The translations under genes and the position numbers were made by a program. From Intestinimonas sp. (GTDB lineage: Bacteria > Bacillota > Clostridia > Oscillospirales > Oscillospiraceae): a stretch of DNA of 47,777 nucleotides. Below the pieces are notes generated by a model. The model saw only the letters and a list, made by a program, of their open reading frames with translations. It was not told where the DNA came from and did no database searches. The stretch is from positions 1 to 47,777 of the forward strand of contig NZ_JAPFEA010000020.1 in NCBI RefSeq assembly GCF_026169115.1. The letters run 5' to 3'. Below, in pieces: positions 7,695 through 16,077 of the stretch (the stretch's first letter is position 1; every line of letters begins with the position of its first letter).

Positions 7695-8084
7695 TCACTT
7701 CTTTTCTCCGGTGAGCTCCTCCACCAGAGCCACGGCGGTGAGGACCATGCGGTCACAGTGGGCGGAGCGCTCCTCCCCGGTCTCCTTGGCCTTCTGGAGG
7801 AGCTGGGCGCACTCCAGCGCCCCGGCCCGCTCCTTGAACATGCGCTGGAATTCCGCCGCCGTGCGGCTGTCCGCCCCCCGCAGTCCCAGGGCCATGAGGC
7901 CGCCGGTCACCGCCCCGCACACCGAACCCCGGCGCATACCGGCGCCGAACTGGGCCGTCAGGCGGTACATGGTCTGGCCGTCCAGCCCCAGGTCCTCGGC
8001 CACGGGAACAAGGGTGGCCTGGGCGCAATTGTAGTGGGGCTCCGACAGGTGGTGGAGCTCCTCCGCGCGCTTCAAAATATCCAT
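7695..8084 (-). CDS. C_GCAxxG_C_C family putative redox protein (129 aa)
   Basis: The four Cys positions that define the family are present: NCAQATL near residue 19, GSVCGAVTGG near residue 56, ECAQLL near residue 90 and HCDRMV near residue 108. Family members are small cytoplasmic proteins found mostly in anaerobes and are thought to bind a cofactor or metal; no reaction is established. The ATG at 8084 is followed directly by the family-typical ILKRAEELH start. Only 21 bp separate it from the end of recG, so it probably forms the last gene of the comEC-recG operon and ends at the bidirectional terminator. Confidence 0.88.
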   Translation of the reverse strand: MDILKRAEELHHLSEPHYNCAQATLVPVAEDLGLDGQTMYRLTAQFGAGMRRGSVCGAVTGGLMALGLRGADSRTAAEFQRMFKERAGALECAQLLQKAKETGEERSAHCDRMVLTAVALVEELTGEKK

Positions 8085-8105
8085 TCGTATTCTCTCCGTT
8101 CTTCG

Positions 8106-10328
8106 CTAATTGAATCGGTCCGGGTCCTCTGCAAAGAGCCGCCGCACCCTTTCCAGCAGGGGGCGGTGCTCCGGCAGTTCCAGACCGGGGTCAGCCGCCA
8201 GGAGCCCGGCGGCGGCGTCCTGGGCCTCCCGGAGCACCCGGGTGTCGGTTTCCAGGTCGGCCACCCGCAGGGCAGGCAGGCCGTGCTGCCGCGCCCCGAA
8301 GAAATCGCCGGGGCCCCGGAGCTTCAAGTCCTCCTCGGCGATCTTGAAGCCGTCGTTGGTCTGGGTGAGGACCTTGAGCCGGGCCCGGGTGTCCGGGCTC
8401 CGGTTGTCGCTGACAAGGACGCACCAGGACTGATGGCTGCCCCGGCCCACCCGGCCCCGGAGCTGGTGGAGCTGGGAGAGGCCGTACCGGTCGGCGTTCT
8501 CAATGATGATGAGGCTGGCGTTGGGCACATCCACCCCCACCTCGATGACGGTGGTGGACACCAGGATGTGGGTCTCCCCAGCGGTGAAGGCGGCCATGGC
8601 GGCCTCCTTCTCCCGGGCCTTCATGCGGCCGTGGACCAGCCCCACCCGCAAGTCCGGAAAGACCTGCTCCGCCAGCACCCGGGCGTACTCGGTCACCGCC
8701 TTCAGGTCCCAGGCCCCCTCCGGGTTTTCCTCCACGGCGGGGCAGACGATGTAGACCTGCCGCCCCTCCTTCACCTGGTCCCGGACAAAGCCGTACATCC
8801 GCTGCCGCTTGCTCTCCCCCACCAGCACCGTCTTCACCGGCATCCGGCCTGGGGGCAGCTCATCAATGACCGACACGTCCAGGTCCCCGTAGATGATGAG
8901 GGCCAGGGTCCGGGGGATGGGGGTGGCCGACATGACCAGCACGTTGGGGGAAAAGTCCTCCTCGCCCCCCGCCTTGGCCGCCAGGGCAGCTCGTTGCTCC
9001 ACCTCCCCAGCGCGGCAGGCCGCGCCGGGGCACCCCTTTGTGATTTTATCTGCGGCGGGGGGAAGTGAATCCCCCCCGCCTTCGCCGCAAAGGCGGCGTC
9101 CCGCCTGCGGCGGGTCCTTCGGCGTGTTCGCCTTGGCCGCTAAAGCGGCCCGCTGCTCCACGCCGAAGCGGTGCTGCTCGTCGGTGATGACCAGCCCCAG
9201 CCGGCGGAAGGCCACCCCCTGGGAGAGGAGGGCGTGGGTGCCCACCACAAAGGGGAGGGCACCCGTCTCCAAGGCGGAGAGGACCTTCCGCTTCTCCGCA
9301 GCCCGCATGGAGCCGGTGAGGAGCCCCACTTCGATGCCCGCGGGTGAGAGCATGGCCGAGAGGGTCTTGGCGTGCTGTTCGGCCAAAATCTCAGTGGGCG
9401 CCATCATGGCGCACTGCCAGCCGGAGCGGACGGCCAGCCAGGCACAGCCGGCGGCCACCGCCGTCTTGCCGGAGCCCACATCCCCCTGGACCAACCGGTT
9501 CATGGGCCGGGGGAGCGCCAGGTCGGCGGCGGCCTCCTCCAGGGCCCGTTTCTGGGCCCCCGTCAGGGTGAAGGGCAGCAGCTTGTAAAAGTCCTCCAGG
9601 CCGGTCTCCCCAAAGACCGGGCCCCGGCCCTGGCTCCGCCGCTCCCGCAGGAGGGCCAGGCCCAGAGAGAGATAAAAGAGCTCCTCAAAGGCAAAGCGCC
9701 GCCGGGCGGCCTCCAGGGCCGTCTCGTCAGCGGGAAAGTGGATGCTCCGCCAGCAGTCCGCCGCCGGGGCCAGATGGTGTTGTTCTAAAAGGGCCTGGGG
9801 CAGGGTCTCCGCCGGGGGCGGCAGCGTATGAAGAGCCCGCTCCACAAGCCCGGCCAGCAGATGGTTGGTGATGCCCGCCGTCAGGGGGTAGACCGGCAGG
9901 ATGCGCCCGCAGGCCCAGGGCCGCTCCGCCTCCTCAAACTGAGGATTGGTCATCTGCCGGTGGCCCCCCATGAGTTCCACCCGGCCATAGAGAATATACT
10001 CCTCTCCACGGTGAAGGGCCTGACGGACATAGCCCTGGTTGAAAAAGGTCACCAGCATGGCGGAGGCCCCGTCCACTACCTTGAGCCGCGTCACATCCAG
10101 GCCCCGGCGGATGTGCATGCGCCGGGGCTCCTCCGCCGCCATGACCCGGACGCAGCACGGCTCCCCCACCGGGGCCTCGGCGATGGCATAGACCTGCCGC
10201 CGGTCCTCATAGCTCCGTGGGAGATAGCCCACCAGATCTCCCGCCGTCCGGAGCCCCAGCTTTTCCAGGCCCTTGGCCCGGCTCTCCCCCACGCCGGGGA
10301 GCTCCCGCAGGGGGGTGCTCACATCCAT
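8106..10328 (-). CDS. recG: ATP-dependent DNA helicase RecG with an in-frame 53-residue insertion
   Basis: RecG remodels stalled forks and branched DNA. The 740-aa product shows the wedge/OB domain (about 1-230), Walker A GDVGSGKTAV, motif II DEQHRFG, motif III SATPIPRT, and the C-terminal QLRGRVGRG and LKLRGPGDFFG blocks. It is longer than the usual length of about 680 aa because 159 bp are inserted between motifs II and III. Residues 390-400 (VEQRAALAAKA) are repeated as 443-453, with 42 Gly/Pro/Arg-rich residues between. The frame is kept, so the helicase may tolerate the loop on its surface (inference). The ATG overlaps the end of the RNase M5-like gene by 10 nt, making it a member of the comEC operon. 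Confidence 0.95.
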   Translation of the reverse strand: MDVSTPLRELPGVGESRAKGLEKLGLRTAGDLVGYLPRSYEDRRQVYAIAEAPVGEPCCVRVMAAEEPRRMHIRRGLDVTRLKVVDGASAMLVTFFNQGYVRQALHRGEEYILYGRVELMGGHRQMTNPQFEEAERPWACGRILPVYPLTAGITNHLLAGLVERALHTLPPPAETLPQALLEQHHLAPAADCWRSIHFPADETALEAARRRFAFEELFYLSLGLALLRERRSQGRGPVFGETGLEDFYKLLPFTLTGAQKRALEEAAADLALPRPMNRLVQGDVGSGKTAVAAGCAWLAVRSGWQCAMMAPTEILAEQHAKTLSAMLSPAGIEVGLLTGSMRAAEKRKVLSALETGALPFVVGTHALLSQGVAFRRLGLVITDEQHRFGVEQRAALAAKANTPKDPPQAGRRLCGEGGGDSLPPAADKITKGCPGAACRAGEVEQRAALAAKAGGEEDFSPNVLVMSATPIPRTLALIIYGDLDVSVIDELPPGRMPVKTVLVGESKRQRMYGFVRDQVKEGRQVYIVCPAVEENPEGAWDLKAVTEYARVLAEQVFPDLRVGLVHGRMKAREKEAAMAAFTAGETHILVSTTVIEVGVDVPNASLIIIENADRYGLSQLHQLRGRVGRGSHQSWCVLVSDNRSPDTRARLKVLTQTNDGFKIAEEDLKLRGPGDFFGARQHGLPALRVADLETDTRVLREAQDAAAGLLAADPGLELPEHRPLLERVRRLFAEDPDRFN
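8970..9161 (-). repeat. 33-bp direct duplication of recG coding sequence flanking the element
   Basis: The copies lie at 9129-9161 and 8970-9002, 159 bp apart. Both encode VEQRAALAAKA. Five of the eleven codons differ (CAG/CAA, CGG/CGA, GCC/GCT, GCT/GCC, TTA/CTG), and all changes are synonymous. Ordinary RecG proteins have this segment once. Confidence 0.93.
9003..9128 (-). mobile_element. multi-hairpin insertion element, copy 1 (in frame within recG)
   Basis: On the gene strand the 126-bp element contains, in order, CCCGCC-GCA-GGCGGG, CGCCGC-CTTT-GCGGCG, a GGCGGGGGG/CCCCCCGCC hairpin with loop GATTCACTT, the linker GCAGATAAAAT, and CCCCGGCGCGG/CCGCGCTGGGG. Two other copies in this window (15918-16077 and 30150-30295) have the same order and orientation with different stem sequences. 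It is an exact multiple of three and contains no stop in the recG frame. No transposase is nearby, so any mobility would need help in trans. Confidence 0.85.
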
Positions 10329-10915
10329 GACTGCGCCTCCTCGAAAAAGGTCTCCCGGTCATAGAGGGCGTTGAGCACCGGCAGCAGGGCGTTGGCGCTC
10401 ATGTGCTCCGGGAGGTCCAGATGCTGGAGCAGGGCGCTGCGGCGCTGGGCCGAGTCTGGGCCGCCGGAGAGACCCAGCAGGTAGAGGTCGGCCTTGGTGA
10501 TGGCCTCTTTGGGCGCACTTCCGTTGGCCAGCTCCTCCAGGAAGGTGGCCCCCGCCCGGCAGAGGACCTCCTCCAGCACCGCCGGGGACATGCCCTCCAC
10601 CCCCAGCTTGCCCTCCTTGCCGGGGGCGCGCTTGCGCCGCTCCTTGCCGTAGACGTCGGGAATGTAGGCGTGCTTCACCCGGTCCGCGGGCAGGGCGCTT
10701 TTGAGGTGGCTGCGGATGAGAAAGCCCGCCCCGTCAGAGTCGGTGAGGACGATGAGTCCCCGCTCCTCCGCCAGCCGCCGCAGCAGAGCCACCAGCTCCT
10801 GATTTTTGAACACCCCGAAGCCGGCGGTCTCCAAAATCACCGTATCCACCACCTGGGAGAGGGTGTTTTTGTCATAACGGCCCTCCACCACGATGGCCTC
10901 CTGTATGTGCAGCAT
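10319..10915 (-). CDS. rnmV: ribonuclease M5-like TOPRIM protein (198 aa)
   Basis: The N-terminal TOPRIM domain has the catalytic Glu in EAIVVEGRYDKNTL and the acidic DSDGAG motif near residue 61, followed by the conserved YIPDVYGKERRK segment. RNase M5 matures the 5S rRNA precursor in Firmicutes. The C-terminal 100 residues form the accessory domain (DUF4093-type) of the clostridial proteins. I selected the ATG at 10915 (MLHIQEAIVVEG), which has GGAAAGGAG upstream; the longer frame overlaps holA and lacks a site. The gene lies 20 bp after holA, and its stop overlaps recG by 10 nt, so it sits within one operon. Confidence 0.88.
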   Translation of the reverse strand: MLHIQEAIVVEGRYDKNTLSQVVDTVILETAGFGVFKNQELVALLRRLAEERGLIVLTDSDGAGFLIRSHLKSALPADRVKHAYIPDVYGKERRKRAPGKEGKLGVEGMSPAVLEEVLCRAGATFLEELANGSAPKEAITKADLYLLGLSGGPDSAQRRSALLQHLDLPEHMSANALLPVLNALYDRETFFEEAQSWM

Positions 10916-10935
10916 CCCCTGGGCTCCTTTCCTTG

Positions 10936-11997
10936 TTATGCGATGCCCGTCTTGGGCGGGCGGTTGGCCAGCTTCAGGATGAGGTCGATGAGGAGCTCCC
11001 CCCCGTCGGCCCCAGGCCTGGACTTCATGGCCAGGTCGGTCTCCGCCGCCTGGAGCACCGCCCACCGGCACCAGCTCCGGTCAAACCGCCGGGCGGCGTC
11101 CATGAGCTTCTGGGCCGGGTAGGCCGAGCGCATCCCCCACAGCTCTACCAGATAGCCCGTCCCCTTCCGCTCCTCCATGGCCAGCCGGGCGGAGTAGAGC
11201 TGTCGGAGCTGCCGGCCCAGCACCGACAGCAGTTTGATGGGGGGCTCCCCCATGTGGAGGAGGTCGGAGAGCACCGACGAGGCCCGGTCAAAGTCTCCGG
11301 CGGCGATGGCGTCGGTGAGCTGAAAGACCACCGCGTCCAGCCGGGGGATGGCCACGGCGTCGATGTCGGACCGGGTCACCGCCCGGTTCCGGGCGTAGGC
11401 CCCGATCTTGCCGATCTCCGAGATGAGCCCCGTCATCAGGTCCCCGCACAGGAAGATGAGGTACCGGGCCAGCTCCGAGTCGATGTCGTGGTCCAGAGCC
11501 CGGAACCGGCGGCGGACCCAGTCCACCAGGTCCCCCTGCTCCTGCCGGGTGAACTTCACCGCCGTGCCGTGGGCCTTGATGGCTGCGGCCAGCTTGGTCC
11601 GGGCATCGGGCTTGTACTCGATGAGGTCGTAGACGAAGACCAGACAGACATACTCCGGCAGGTCGGCAAAGAGGGCGGTCATGGCCTCCCGCTGGTCGGC
11701 GGGGGCCTTGAAGAGGTCGTAGTCGTAGACCACCACCATGGTGCGCTCGCTCATCATGGGCAGGCAGTCGATGACCTGTCCCAGGGCCTTGGGATCGCAC
11801 TCCTTGGCCTGGAGGGTGTGGAGGTTGAAGGCCTCCATGCCGCCGGGCAGCAGCTTTTTCTTCAGCTGCCCCAGGTAGAAGTCCCGCAGGTAGGCTTCCT
11901 CCCCGTGGAAAACGTAAAGCTGCCCCGGTTTTCCGGCGGAAAGCTCACTTTTGAGCTGTTTCAATGCCGCGGCGTCGGCGGCGCTGGTCTTGGCCAT
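10936..11997 (-). CDS. holA: DNA polymerase III subunit delta
   Basis: The delta subunit is the wrench of the clamp loader that opens the beta clamp. The 353-aa protein begins with GQLYVFHGEEAYLRDFYLGQ, the N-terminal nucleotide-fold segment of HolA. It then continues through the family-typical FVYDLIEYKPDARTK and the helical collar domain (about 210-340) with LLSVLGRQLRQLY. As in other delta subunits the P-loop is degenerate. The start follows AAGGAGGTCCCCC. It lies 11 bp after comEC, the order seen in many Firmicutes (comEC-holA). Confidence 0.93.
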   Translation of the reverse strand: MAKTSAADAAALKQLKSELSAGKPGQLYVFHGEEAYLRDFYLGQLKKKLLPGGMEAFNLHTLQAKECDPKALGQVIDCLPMMSERTMVVVYDYDLFKAPADQREAMTALFADLPEYVCLVFVYDLIEYKPDARTKLAAAIKAHGTAVKFTRQEQGDLVDWVRRRFRALDHDIDSELARYLIFLCGDLMTGLISEIGKIGAYARNRAVTRSDIDAVAIPRLDAVVFQLTDAIAAGDFDRASSVLSDLLHMGEPPIKLLSVLGRQLRQLYSARLAMEERKGTGYLVELWGMRSAYPAQKLMDAARRFDRSWCRWAVLQAAETDLAMKSRPGADGGELLIDLILKLANRPPKTGIA

Positions 11998-12008
11998 GGG
12001 GGACCTCC

Positions 12009-14258
12009 TTATCTCACCGTAATGGTGACGTTTCCCTGTAAATCGGTGCGGTAGATATCGCAGCCCGCCGTGCTCAGCCGGAGCAGGGTCTCCGGGGCGG
12101 GGTGTCCATAGGTATTGTAGCCGCAGGAGATCACCGCCGTCTCCGGCGTCACTGTCTCCAGCAGGAGCTCCGAGGCGGCATATTTGGAGCCGTGATGGCC
12201 CGCCAGGAGCACATCCACATCGGGCAGCTGCCCGTACTTCACCAGCCGCCCCTCCACCACCTGGTCCATGTCCCCGGTGATGAGGGCGGCAAAGTTATCC
12301 GTCTCACACAGCAGGCTCAGCCCCTCCTCGTTGGTATCCCCGCTCCCCAGAGGGCCGTACAAGGTGAGGGCGGCGTTCCCGAAGTCCAGCACCACGTCGT
12401 TCCACACCAGCATGGCCGGGACGCCCCGCCCCGACGCCTGGGCCAGAAGCTCGGTCTGGAGTTCTGGGGCCTCGATCACTTTGGGCAGGGCCAGATTGGA
12501 CACCTCCAGCCGGTCCAGGAGGGTGGACACCCCGTTGGCGTGGTCGCTGTGGCAGTGGGTGAGCACCAGCAGGTCCACCCGCTCAATGCCCATGGTGCTC
12601 AGGTAGCCTGCCGCCAGGTCGCCGGCGTCCCCGCCGGTGCTGCCGCAGTCCACCACCGCCACCCGGTCCCCGCAGCGGAGCACCACACACTGGCCCTGGC
12701 CCACGTCCAGCACGGTCATGGTGAGGGCTCCCGCCCGGTAGGCCGCGTGGTTGAGCACCAGGGCGGCGGTGAGCACGAGCACAGAGCAGCACAGGGGCGT
12801 CAGGGGGCGGCGCGGGCCCTTCATGGTCAGGAAGAGGACCCAGAGCAGGTAAACCACAGCAAGGCCGCCCAGCAGGTAGGGTCCCGCCACCGTCACGGCG
12901 GCAAAGGGGGCGTCGGCCAGCCCCCGGACCACCCACAGTGCCAGCCGGGGCAGCACGCCCACCGCCTGACCCAGGGCCGTCCCCAAGGCGGGGAGCAGGA
13001 GCTGGACCAGGGCGGTGAGCAGCCCGCCCTGGAAGGTAAGCTGCAAAAGGGGCAGGCACAGCAGGTTGGCGAGGGGTGCAGCCAGCGAAAGGCTGCCGAA
13101 GTACCACACCAGCAGCGGCACCGTGAAGACCATGGCCCCCACGGTGACCCCCAGGGAGCCCGCCGCCCACCGGCCCAGCCGGCGGAGCGGACCGGGCCGC
13201 TTCTCTTTCTTCTCCGGGGCGGGAACGAGCCCGGTCACATAGTCCCGCACCCGCCCGGAAAAGGCCAGGATACCCGCCACCGAGGCAAAGGAGAGCTGAA
13301 GCCCCACGCTCAGCGAGGCGTAGGGGTCCTGGAGCAGGAGCAGCAGCAGGGCCAGGGACAGGCTGGTGGGAGAATCGTTCTCCCGGCCCAGCAGGGGCCC
13401 CAACAGCAGCAGGCCGTTCATCACGGCGGCCCGCACCACCGAGGGGGTACAACCCACCGCCAGGGCATAGACCGCCATCAGCGGCAGGACAACAAAAGCG
13501 GTGCGGCGGCGGTACCGGCTGCCGGTGAGGGCCACCGCCAGCTGGACCAGGAAGCCCATGTGGAGCCCCGACACCGCCACGGCGTGGGCCAGCCCCACCC
13601 GGCGCAGGGCATCGTAGTCCCCCTGGGGCAGACCAGCGGTGTCCCCGGTGAGGAGGGCGGTGACCAGGCCGGCGCTCTCCGCCGGAAAGGCGGCAGCTAC
13701 GGCCCCCTTGACCGCCTGGGCCCAATGGGCGGGCCTTGCCCAGAGGGGCAGCCGCTCCGGGCGCTCCGCCTCCAGTTTCCGCACATCCCCCGTCAGGTGG
13801 ACGCCACGGGCAAGGCGGCGCTCCCACCCCTCTGTGAGCCGCTCCGGCGGGCCCTTCCAGTCCGCCGTCACCGTGAGGGCGTCCCCGGGGCGCAGGTCCA
13901 GCAGCTCCTCGCCGTCGCCATAGAGTATGGCCCGAAGCACGGGTCCGTTCTCTGTGTCCACCCGCACCTCCACGCCGGCGCCGTAGGCCGTCTCATAGGG
14001 CCAGTCGATAACGGCGGCGGAGCGGGCAGACCCGGTCCCGTCCAGCTCCCGGGCTGCGCCCAGGAAGTGGGCGTTGTAGCCCGCCGTCCAGGCCAGACCC
14101 GCCGCCACGCCCAGGCATACCAGGGCGCAGCGGCGCCACCGGTCCTCCCGTTTCAGCAGGACCGGCAGGGGCAGGAGCAGGGCCGGCGCCCACAGCCCCT
14201 GGCAGGCCAGAAAGACCGCCGCGGCAAAGCCGACGGCCACTGCCGCCAGCTTACGCAC
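12009..14258 (-). CDS. comEC: ComEC/Rec2 competence channel protein (749 aa)
   Basis: ComEC forms the membrane pore through which single-stranded DNA enters in natural transformation. Residues 1-150 hold two N-terminal membrane helices and the OB-like DUF4131 region. Residues 190-470 are the polytopic Competence domain with HAVAVSGLHMGFL. Residues 510-749 form the metallo-beta-lactamase-like domain with VLDVGQGQCVVLR and the metal motif LTHCHSDH, thought to degrade the non-transported strand. All metal ligands look intact. The GTG start at 14258 overlaps the end of the XRE gene by 8 nt, implying translational coupling. ComEA and the pilus genes are not in view, so competence cannot be concluded. 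Confidence 0.93.
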   Translation of the reverse strand: MRKLAAVAVGFAAAVFLACQGLWAPALLLPLPVLLKREDRWRRCALVCLGVAAGLAWTAGYNAHFLGAARELDGTGSARSAAVIDWPYETAYGAGVEVRVDTENGPVLRAILYGDGEELLDLRPGDALTVTADWKGPPERLTEGWERRLARGVHLTGDVRKLEAERPERLPLWARPAHWAQAVKGAVAAAFPAESAGLVTALLTGDTAGLPQGDYDALRRVGLAHAVAVSGLHMGFLVQLAVALTGSRYRRRTAFVVLPLMAVYALAVGCTPSVVRAAVMNGLLLLGPLLGRENDSPTSLSLALLLLLLQDPYASLSVGLQLSFASVAGILAFSGRVRDYVTGLVPAPEKKEKRPGPLRRLGRWAAGSLGVTVGAMVFTVPLLVWYFGSLSLAAPLANLLCLPLLQLTFQGGLLTALVQLLLPALGTALGQAVGVLPRLALWVVRGLADAPFAAVTVAGPYLLGGLAVVYLLWVLFLTMKGPRRPLTPLCCSVLVLTAALVLNHAAYRAGALTMTVLDVGQGQCVVLRCGDRVAVVDCGSTGGDAGDLAAGYLSTMGIERVDLLVLTHCHSDHANGVSTLLDRLEVSNLALPKVIEAPELQTELLAQASGRGVPAMLVWNDVVLDFGNAALTLYGPLGSGDTNEEGLSLLCETDNFAALITGDMDQVVEGRLVKYGQLPDVDVLLAGHHGSKYAASELLLETVTPETAVISCGYNTYGHPAPETLLRLSTAGCDIYRTDLQGNVTITVR

Positions 14259-14469
14259 GGGGTGCGGAGGGGTCGTCGGTGCGGCCCAGCAGATAGTCGG
14301 TGGAGGTCTGGTAGTAGTCCGCCAGCTTGAGGAGGGCCCACACCGGGATCTCCCGCAGGCCCTTTTCGTACCGGCGGTAGACCTCCGGACTCATATTCAG
14401 AATCGCCGCTACTTCCTTCTGCTTTAGATCTCTGTCAATACGTGTATCAGCCAGTCGTCTGAAATACAT
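14251..14469 (-). CDS. XRE-family helix-turn-helix regulator (72 aa)
   Basis: This is a single HTH_XRE/Cro-CI domain: QKEVAAILNMSPEVYRRYE is the helix-turn-helix, followed by the typical PVWALLKLADYYQTSTDYLL C-terminal helix and a short polar tail. No sensor domain is present. I prefer the ATG at 14469 (MYFRRLAD), which has AGGTG about 7 nt upstream; a GTG at 14478 is possible. It is the first gene of the comEC-holA-rnmV-recG operon and overlaps comEC. A perfect palindrome lies in its leader, suggesting that it represses its own operon (inference). Confidence 0.88.
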   Translation of the reverse strand: MYFRRLADTRIDRDLKQKEVAAILNMSPEVYRRYEKGLREIPVWALLKLADYYQTSTDYLLGRTDDPSAPRA

Positions 14470-14488
14470 TCCTATCACCTGCTCAACA

Positions 14489-14502
14489 CTACCATACGGT
14501 AG
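14489..14502 (-). promoter_or_regulatory. putative operator palindrome
   Basis: CTACCATACGGTAG is an inverted repeat (CTACC-N4-GGTAG) lying between the predicted transcription start (about 14529) and the XRE start codon. Its position is right for autoregulation by the small XRE protein. Confidence 0.6.
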
Positions 14503-14535
14503 GTTTTCGCAGGCAATACAGGACTATACGGTTCT

Positions 14536-14563
14536 ATTTTACCATTTACAGGATTTTAATCAA
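14536..14563 (-). promoter_or_regulatory. promoter of the XRE-comEC-holA-rnmV-recG operon
   Basis: On the minus strand TTGATT (14563-14558) and TAAAAT (14541-14536) are separated by 16 bp. Confidence 0.65.
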
Positions 14564-14607
14564 GAGTGAGATCTCTCCACCAGCCGCCGGATGGGAAAGC
14601 AGACAAT

Positions 14608-15176
14608 GGACGGCTGACAGCCGTCCCTATGCACCGAGCACCGGCGGCGTTACGAAGTAAGCCGACGGTGCAAGCAGCGTAGCAACAGAAGACCTGGGGG
14701 GTACATCCAATAGGGGGGCCGCAGCCCCCCTGTGCTTGGTCGTTTTAAGGGGAGGATTGTCAAGGAGGGGGAAATCGAAATCCCCCTCCTTGACTGACTC
14801 TTTCGCCCCTTTCTGGTCATTCAGAAAGGGGCCCGCCGGAGGCCGTTCTCCATCGGAGATGGAAACAAAATGATTTTCTTCTGAGTAAAAGCAGTTTATA
14901 TTTGCACCGTTGTCCGCCCTGCCGGGGGCGTTCCTTTCTGCTTGTGCAGAAAGGAACCAAAGACACCCCAGAGAGGGGGGATTCCGATTTCCCCCCTCTC
15001 TGGACTCTCCCCCTTGAAACGGCCAACACAGGGGGGCTGCGGCCCCCCTATTGGATGTACCCCCCGGAGTTCTTCTACCGTTGCGCCATTTGCACCGCCG
15101 GCTTACTCCGTAACGCCGCCGGTGCTCAAGGGATGGGGAACCACCGCCGGACGGGCGGCTGATAGCCGCCCCTACA
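14608..15176. repeat. large imperfect inverted repeat, arms of about 230-245 bp
   Basis: The left arm (about 14608-14834) and right arm (about 14931-15176) are inverted copies of one composite element. Shared blocks include a GGACGGCTGACAGCCGTCC-type hairpin, GAGCACCGGCGGCGTTACG, GGGGGGTACATCCAATAG, a GGGGGGCCGCAGCCCCCC palindrome, and paired GGGGGAAATCG-AATCCCCCTC segments. The loop (14835-14930) has no ORF. No transposase is present. The whole 14.57-15.84 kb stretch is otherwise gene-free. Confidence 0.85.
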
Positions 15177-15240
15177 AAACCACCGCAAGGAGCGTAGGGG
15201 CCGATGTCCCCATCGGCCCGCGTGGCGTGGTTTGTGCCCT

Positions 15241-15360
15241 GCCCACCCCCTCAGTCACCTTCGGTGACAGCTCCCCCGTCAAGGGGGAGCTGTATTTTGT
15301 GGGGCGCGGCCTCCCGGACGCGCCCCACAGCAAAAGAAATACCGCGCCGAAACGCCGGGC
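15241..15360. repeat. dispersed repeat R1, copy a
   Basis: It begins CCACCCCCTCAGTC and contains a GGTGACAG/CTGTCACC-like stem, CTCCCCC-gtcaa-GGGGGAG and CCCCACAGCAAAAGAAATACC. It recurs at 41764-41885 in the same orientation and at 43286-43383 inverted. Confidence 0.85.
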
Positions 15361-15385
15361 CGATGAGGACTCCGGCCCCTACATT

Positions 15386-15476
15386 CGTCATTCTGAGCGG
15401 AGCGAAGAATCCGCGTCCCCTGTTCTTTTGTACCGGGGCAGGAATACGGATTCTTCGCCTGCGGCTCAGAATGACG
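15386..15476. repeat. palindromic CGTCATTCTGAG element, copy A
   Basis: The ends are inverted: CGTCATTCTGAGCGGAGCGA at the left and CGCCTGCGGCTCAGAATGACG at the right (shown in part), each followed inwards by AGAATCCG/CGGATTCT. Further copies lie at 15615, 37047, 41961 and 43528. It has no coding capacity and looks MITE-like. Confidence 0.88.
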
Positions 15477-15614
15477 GGGGTGGGGCGCACCTGTGTGTGC
15501 GCCCGCAGGCATGGCGGCCACGCCGCTCTACGGGCATGTAGGGGCGGCAGCCTGCCGCCCGCAGACCGGCGCAGTGCCACGCCGGACGGGCGGCTGATAG
15601 CCGCCCCTGCCCAC

Positions 15615-15711
15615 GTCGTCCTGAGCGAAGCGAAGGACCCGTCTCTCCTGCCCTTTCCTGCAACGCCAGGGGCTGGGAGGACGGATTCTTCGGCTTCGCC
15701 TCAGAATGACG
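15615..15711. repeat. palindromic CGTCATTCTGAG element, copy B (divergent left arm)
   Basis: The left arm reads CGTCGTCCTGAGCGAAGCGA and the right arm CTTCGGCTTCGCCTCAGAATG (in part), so one end has drifted to the GTCCTGAGC variant, which also appears at 43602-43624. Short hairpins of the GGGCGGCT-gat-AGCCGCCC type lie just upstream (15540-15610). Confidence 0.8.
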
Positions 15712-15785
15712 GAAAATGTATGGGCGCGCCGGGGCCGTCGTGCCCCGCACAAAAGCAGTCCCATACCGACACATTTTCCACCGGA

Positions 15786-15822
15786 GAAAAACCATCCCCC
15801 GGCGGCTGTGCCGCCGGGGGAT
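15786..15822 (-). terminator. intrinsic terminator, probably the native terminator of the HIT gene
   Basis: On the minus strand ATCCCCCGGCGG pairs with CCGCCGGGGGAT, followed by GGTTTTTC. It now lies beyond the duplicated HIT 3' fragment, not directly after the HIT stop. Confidence 0.75.
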
Positions 15823-15841
15823 ACGGATGGCGCGTATACGG

Positions 15842-16077
<236 letters not shown>

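Noticed and set aside
12102-14330. 742-aa plus-strand frame opposite comEC
   Set aside because: The product is His/Gln/Gly/Pro-rich, the usual antisense of a GC-rich Leu/Ala membrane protein; comEC carries all family motifs.
14608-15711. insertion sequence with transposase
   Set aside because: No frame in this block resembles a transposase; all frames are short and built from palindromes.
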